This document shows positions 60,575 to 64,000 of a DNA stretch of 64,000 nt, piece after piece. Position 1 is the first letter of the stretch; every line of letters starts with the position of its first letter. The stretch comes from Paenalcaligenes suwonensis (GTDB lineage Bacteria; Pseudomonadota; Gammaproteobacteria; Burkholderiales; Burkholderiaceae_B): assembly GCF_011290505.1 (NCBI RefSeq), contig NZ_JAANPV010000006.1, positions 62,001-126,000 of the forward strand. Direction: 5' to 3'. Both the position numbers and the translations under genes were made by a program. The notes beneath the pieces are model-generated. The model did not search any database. It was not told the DNA's origin and saw only the letters and a program-made list of their open reading frames with translations.

Positions 60575-61612
60575 ATGTTTCAACCAGCTACGGCCCTGCA
60601 AACTTTTTTACGCGGTTTGCCCAAAGCAGAGTTACACCTACATATTGAAGGCACTCTGGAGCCCGAACTGATTTTCGAACTGGCTGAACGTAACCAAATC
60701 CCGCTGGACTACCCCTCGGTTGAAGCGCTACGCGCCGCCTACCAATTCCAAAACCTACAATCGTTTTTGGATTTGTATTATGCCGGCGCTAGCGTACTGA
60801 TTCATGAGGCCGATTTTTACGCCATGACCATGGCGTATTTTGAGCGTATCCATGCCAACGGTGTGACCCACACCGAGATCATGTTTGACCCCCAAACGCA
60901 CACTGCCCGTGGCATTGCCATAGAAACGGTGTTTGCAGGCATTGCTTCCGCCTGTAGAGACGCACAGGAAAAATACGGCATCAGCAGCTATTTGATCCTC
61001 AGTTTCTTGCGCCATCTTAGCGAAGATGATGCCTTCAAAACACTGGATGCTGCTCTGCCTTTGCGCGAGCAATACAGCGACCTGTGGATAGCCATTGGTT
61101 TGGACTCAGCCGAGCAAGGCAACCCACCCGAAAAATTTGCAAAGGTATACCAGCGCTGCAAAGAACTGGGCTTTAGACTCGTCGCCCATGCTGGTGAAGA
61201 AGGCCCAGCCGATTACATTGTGACAGCGCTAGATCTACTTAAGGTAGAACGTATAGACCATGGTGTACGCAGCGAGGACGATCCCGCACTGATGCAGCGC
61301 CTGATCAACGAGCAAATTGCGTTAACGGTTTGCCCCTTGTCTAACCTAAAGCTACAAGTGTTTGATGCCATGCATGAACACAACCTAGCCTCGCTGCTGC
61401 GCCAAGGCGTAAAAATCACCATTAACTCAGACGACCCGTCGTATTTTGGTGGCTACTTACTAGACAACTACCTGGCCTGTGCACACGCACTAGACCTGCA
61501 TCGCGACGAGCTCGTCGCCATTGCCATCAATGGCTTTACCGCCTCGTTCCTACCTGAAGAGAAAAAACGTGAATGGGTAGCCCACATTCAACGTTATGCT
61601 GCAGAACATTAA
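60575..61612 (+). CDS. Adenine/adenosine deaminase family protein, probably adenine deaminase
   Basis: 345 aa zinc aminohydrolase. Metal ligands and active site are KAELHLHIEGTLEPELIF (HxH at about residues 21-23), AHAGEEG near residue 205, RIDHGVRS and NSDDPSYFGGY. The sequence resembles the bacterial subgroup, including Pseudomonas PA0148, shown to act on adenine rather than adenosine (PAYFGGY-type motif), hence the substrate call. AGGAG lies 8 bases before the ATG. aag starts 2 bases after the stop. Often annotated as adenosine deaminase (add). Confidence 0.88.
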   Translation: MFQPATALQTFLRGLPKAELHLHIEGTLEPELIFELAERNQIPLDYPSVEALRAAYQFQNLQSFLDLYYAGASVLIHEADFYAMTMAYFERIHANGVTHTEIMFDPQTHTARGIAIETVFAGIASACRDAQEKYGISSYLILSFLRHLSEDDAFKTLDAALPLREQYSDLWIAIGLDSAEQGNPPEKFAKVYQRCKELGFRLVAHAGEEGPADYIVTALDLLKVERIDHGVRSEDDPALMQRLINEQIALTVCPLSNLKLQVFDAMHEHNLASLLRQGVKITINSDDPSYFGGYLLDNYLACAHALDLHRDELVAIAINGFTASFLPEEKKREWVAHIQRYAAEH

Positions 61613-61614
61613 GC

Positions 61615-62202
61615 ATGCCTATTCGCCAGTCAGCCCTACCACGCGACTTTTACCTACAAGACACCATCAGCGTGGCCCAGCAACTGCTTGGTCACTACTT
61701 GGTATTTGAGCACGAAGGACAAACGCGTTATGGACGCATTGTAGAAACCGAAGCCTACTTAGGTGCTCATGATTTGGCCGCACATAGCTGCCGTGGCGTA
61801 ACGCCTAGAACCCAGATCATGTTTGGCCCCGGCGGTTTTGCCTATGTGTACCTTATTTATGGCATGCACCATTGCTTTAATATAGTCACGGGCCCTGAAG
61901 GCCAAGGCAGTGCCGTACTACTGCGTGCCTTAGAACCTTTAGGCGACTTAGGCACCAATACCGCCGGCCCTGGTAGACTCTGCAAAGCCATGGGTATCAC
62001 GCGTGAACACAACGGCTACGATATGTGTGATTCGGCTCTGTATGTATGCCATCCTGACGGCCCCTTACTACGTCCCGACGAACGTATGGTTTCCGCACCC
62101 CGTATAGGAGTGGACTATGCCGGAGAATGGGCACTAAAACCGTTGCGATTTTTGCTAGATGGTAATCGCTATATCTCTAAACCCGCCCCTAAAACTGTTT
62201 GA
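61615..62202 (+). CDS. DNA-3-methyladenine glycosylase (Aag/MPG family)
   Basis: Base-excision repair enzyme that removes alkylated purines. 195 aa with VAQQLLGHYLVFE, IVETEAYLGAHDLAAHSCRG containing the catalytic glutamate, PGGFAYVYLIYGMHHCFN with the intercalating tyrosine region, and GPGRLCKAMGI. I start at ATG 61615, 2 bases after the deaminase stop; the open frame extends 14 codons into that gene without family support. Type II glycosylase, distinct from AlkA and Tag. Confidence 0.93.
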   Translation: MPIRQSALPRDFYLQDTISVAQQLLGHYLVFEHEGQTRYGRIVETEAYLGAHDLAAHSCRGVTPRTQIMFGPGGFAYVYLIYGMHHCFNIVTGPEGQGSAVLLRALEPLGDLGTNTAGPGRLCKAMGITREHNGYDMCDSALYVCHPDGPLLRPDERMVSAPRIGVDYAGEWALKPLRFLLDGNRYISKPAPKTV

Positions 62203-62221
62203 CCTGCACTGACTACCGCCT

Positions 62222-62638
62222 ATGACCTCCACATCCCCCATAGACCCTTTGTTGCAGATTGCCCTAGCCCCTTGGGTACAACTAGAACAGCTGCAACAAC
62301 TAGAGCGCTCACCCCAACACATACACTTAGCGTTAAGCCTTGCCCCTTTGCTGCTGCAACACCCCGAACACTATGCTCATAGCCTTCACGCTTTAGCGGG
62401 CAGTGCCATGAGCTGTTTAGTAGAAGGTGCGCTGCAACCAGGCTTTACCCAACGCAATGTGGCTCTACATGCGAGTTTGATTCACCCCGAGCCCAGTCAA
62501 CGTGTAGTGCTACACGCTCGCTTATCCCGACAAGGACGTAGCGTGTCGTTTGCCGAGGCTAGCCTTTATAACGAAGACAATATAGTGATTGCACACTATC
62601 AAGGCACTTACGCGTTACTGAACGCTGCACAGGCCTAA
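62222..62638 (+). CDS. Hotdog-fold (PaaI/YiiD-like) thioesterase-like protein
   Basis: 138 aa. The segment HALAGSAMSCLVEGALQPGFTQRNVALHASLIHP, then RVVLHARLSRQGRSVSFAEASLYNEDNIVIAHYQGTYAL follows the hotdog thioesterase pattern. The usual catalytic Asp/Asn/Glu in the helix is not obvious, so activity is uncertain. It lies 19 bases after the glycosylase gene and ends the operon; no terminator is evident before repeat copy B. Confidence 0.7.
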   Translation: MTSTSPIDPLLQIALAPWVQLEQLQQLERSPQHIHLALSLAPLLLQHPEHYAHSLHALAGSAMSCLVEGALQPGFTQRNVALHASLIHPEPSQRVVLHARLSRQGRSVSFAEASLYNEDNIVIAHYQGTYALLNAAQA

Positions 62639-62750
62639 ATAACCTCTTACCATACAAAAGTTAGCGATAAATACAGTCGTTATCCAGAATCAGTAGTGAG
62701 GGTAAAAAGCCCACCGATCAATCACTGTCTGCTGTAGCCTAAGGCTGCGA

Positions 62751-62790
62751 AAGTATTTTTTTATTTGAGACACCAAATAAAAAAATACTT
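62751..62790 (+). repeat. Left hairpin of repeat copy B
   Basis: A 17-bp perfect inverted repeat with loop AGACAC, identical to 24334-24373. Confidence 0.9.
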
Positions 62791-62915
62791 CCATCCGCCT
62801 TTCCTTCATTGCATGCATAGGATTTAAGGCAGGTGATTTTTGTAGGTATGCACACTTCTGTATAGAAAGGGCTGTAAACCCAGCAATAGCGAAATACTCC
62901 GGGGAAGCGGAGGAA

Positions 62916-62952
62916 AACTTTTTTGATTTGGTGTCTCAAATCACAAAAAGTT
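62916..62952 (+). repeat. Right hairpin of repeat copy B
   Basis: A 15-bp stem (left arm AACTTTTTTGATTTG) with one bulged C in the right arm and loop GTGTCT, the exact reverse complement of the left loop. Flanked by GGGGA / TCCCC. Confidence 0.88.
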
Positions 62953-62990
62953 GTTCCGCAGTCCCCCAGCGCATGCAATGAATCTGAACC

Positions 62991-64000
62991 TTAACGATCA
63001 AATCGCGAAGGGTCTAACAAGATACGTCGGTCCACATCCTGTATATCGCGCACCCCACATAACCCCATAGAAACACTTAGCTCATTCGCTAAAATCTCTA
63101 AGGCTCGCGTAACACCGGCTTGGCCTGCTGCCCCCAACGCATAGAGAAACGCTCTACCAATCATGGTGGCATTAGCACCCAGTGCCACAGAGCGTAAGAC
63201 ATCCTGCCCTGAACGTACCCCGCTATCCAACCAAATCTCGGTTTGATTACCCACAGCATCCACAATAGATGGCAAACATGCGATGGTAGACGGTGCGCCA
63301 TCCAATTGGCGGCCGCCGTGGTTAGACACCACAATGGCATCTGCCCCTGCATCAACCGCATGACGTGCATCTTCGGCTTCCATAATGCCTTTAAGCACTA
63401 ACTTGCCACCCCAGCACTTTTTAATCCACTCTACGTCATCCCAACACAAGGTGGGATCGAACTGCTGCTGTGTCCACGACGCCAACGTGCCCAAGTCATC
63501 CACACCAGCCGCATGACCAATAATATTGCCAAAGGTGCGACGCTTGGTTTTTAGCATGCCTTGGCACCAACGCAAGCGCGTTGCCAAATTCAGCATGTTC
63601 ATCAAGGTAGGACGTGGCGGAACAGATAAACCGTTACGGATGTCTTTATGACGTTGGCCCAATACCTGTAAATCTAAGGTCAGTACCAAGGCAGAGCAAT
63701 TAGCCGCTTTGGCACGGTTAATTAATGCTTCGATAAATTGTCTATCGCGCATCACATACAGTTGGAACCAAAATGGTGCTTGCGTATGCTCGGCTACATC
63801 CTCTAATGAGCAAATACTCATTGTGGATAAGGTAAAAGGCACACCAAAATCACGCGCCGCACGAGCCGCTAAGATTTCACCGTCTGCATGCTGCATGCCT
63901 GTCAGGCCGGTAGGAGCCAGCGCCACAGGTATACTCACAGGCTGCCCCAACATAGTGGTCGCTAAACTGCGCCCTTCTATATTGACCGCCACGCGCTGCT
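62991..64000 (-). CDS. FMN-dependent alpha-hydroxy acid dehydrogenase (L-lactate dehydrogenase type), 5' end outside the window
   Basis: The C-terminal 335 or so residues are present; the frame runs off the right edge. FMN and substrate motifs are PVALAPTGLTGMQHADGE, FTLSTMSICSLEDVAE, FWFQLYVMRDR, LVLKGIMEAEDARHAVDAGADAIVVSNHGGRQLDG with the catalytic histidine, and WLDSGVRSGQDVLRSVALGANATMIGRAFLYALGA. It is probably lldD-like, but mandelate or other 2-hydroxy acid oxidases share these motifs. It converges with the preceding + operon. Confidence 0.88.
   Translation of the reverse strand, partial: QRVAVNIEGRSLATTMLGQPVSIPVALAPTGLTGMQHADGEILAARAARDFGVPFTLSTMSICSLEDVAEHTQAPFWFQLYVMRDRQFIEALINRAKAANCSALVLTLDLQVLGQRHKDIRNGLSVPPRPTLMNMLNLATRLRWCQGMLKTKRRTFGNIIGHAAGVDDLGTLASWTQQQFDPTLCWDDVEWIKKCWGGKLVLKGIMEAEDARHAVDAGADAIVVSNHGGRQLDGAPSTIACLPSIVDAVGNQTEIWLDSGVRSGQDVLRSVALGANATMIGRAFLYALGAAGQAGVTRALEILANELSVSMGLCGVRDIQDVDRRILLDPSRFDR

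Larger units (their letters stand above)
62702..62982 (+). repeat. Structured intergenic repeat, copy B
   Basis: Shares its left 105 bases almost exactly with copy A (24287-24390) and its right roughly 115 bases more loosely. Contains GTAGCCTAAGGC (62734-62745), two AT-rich hairpins and a 10-bp long-range inverted repeat (CATTGCATGC at 62807-62816, GCATGCAATG at 62971-62980). A minus-strand open frame of 79 codons spans it but is broken in copy A. It lies between convergent genes and ends just before the lldD-like stop. Confidence 0.8.

Overview
The window looks like chromosomal core DNA from a betaproteobacterium of the order Burkholderiales, most likely the family Alcaligenaceae with moderate GC. 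The evidence is the phaC-phaB-phaR block next to rluD and pgeF, the DUF2863-EarP-EF-P(Arg32) trio, the sdhCDAB-sdhE-gltA operon beside a GntR regulator and mdh, and betaproteobacterial IF2, RluB and TrpS forms. Paenalcaligenes-like genomes would fit, but this is inference from gene content. I see no insertion sequence, phage, CRISPR array or rRNA operon.

Layout. 1-2242 (+): membrane and ATPase subunits of a basic amino acid importer (hisQMP); its binding protein would lie to the left. 2515-10652 (-): the translation/transcription operon rimP-nusA-infB-rbfA-truB-typA, headed by an intrinsic terminator placed directly before rimP. 10878-13258 (-): rluB and scpB. 13324-13400 (+): a lone initiator tRNA. 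13756-18699 (-): rluD-pgeF-phaC-phaB-phaR, covering a 23S pseudouridine synthase, a peptidoglycan-editing enzyme and polyhydroxybutyrate synthesis. 18750-27300: bamD, dinG, tex, trpS and zapE.

27468-49312 is a central-carbon supercluster: lpdA-sucB-sucA (-), maeB (+), gltA-sdhE-sdhB-sdhA-sdhD-sdhC (-), a GntR/UTRA regulator (-), mdh, prpC, prpD, a small GNAT-like protein and acnB (+). A composite palindromic site occurs just before the putative -35 boxes of both mdh and acnB, so the GntR protein probably controls both. 49449-52383 (+) holds DUF2863, earP and efp, which make and rhamnosylate elongation factor P. 53017-60025 (-) is a tightly coupled operon of a nuclease and an Opp/Yej-type peptide importer. 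60175-62638 (+) holds DUF423, adenine deaminase, Aag glycosylase and a hotdog protein. The right edge cuts an FMN-dependent alpha-hydroxy acid dehydrogenase.

The most unusual signal is a structured intergenic repeat with two full copies (about 24287-24718 and 62702-62982) and one remnant (2350-2391), all in the same orientation and all in gaps between convergent genes. Each full copy has an AT-rich perfect hairpin near each end with related loops. A long-range helix differs between the copies by a compensatory base-pair change. This suggests a folded RNA or a single-strand-mobilised element rather than a protein gene.
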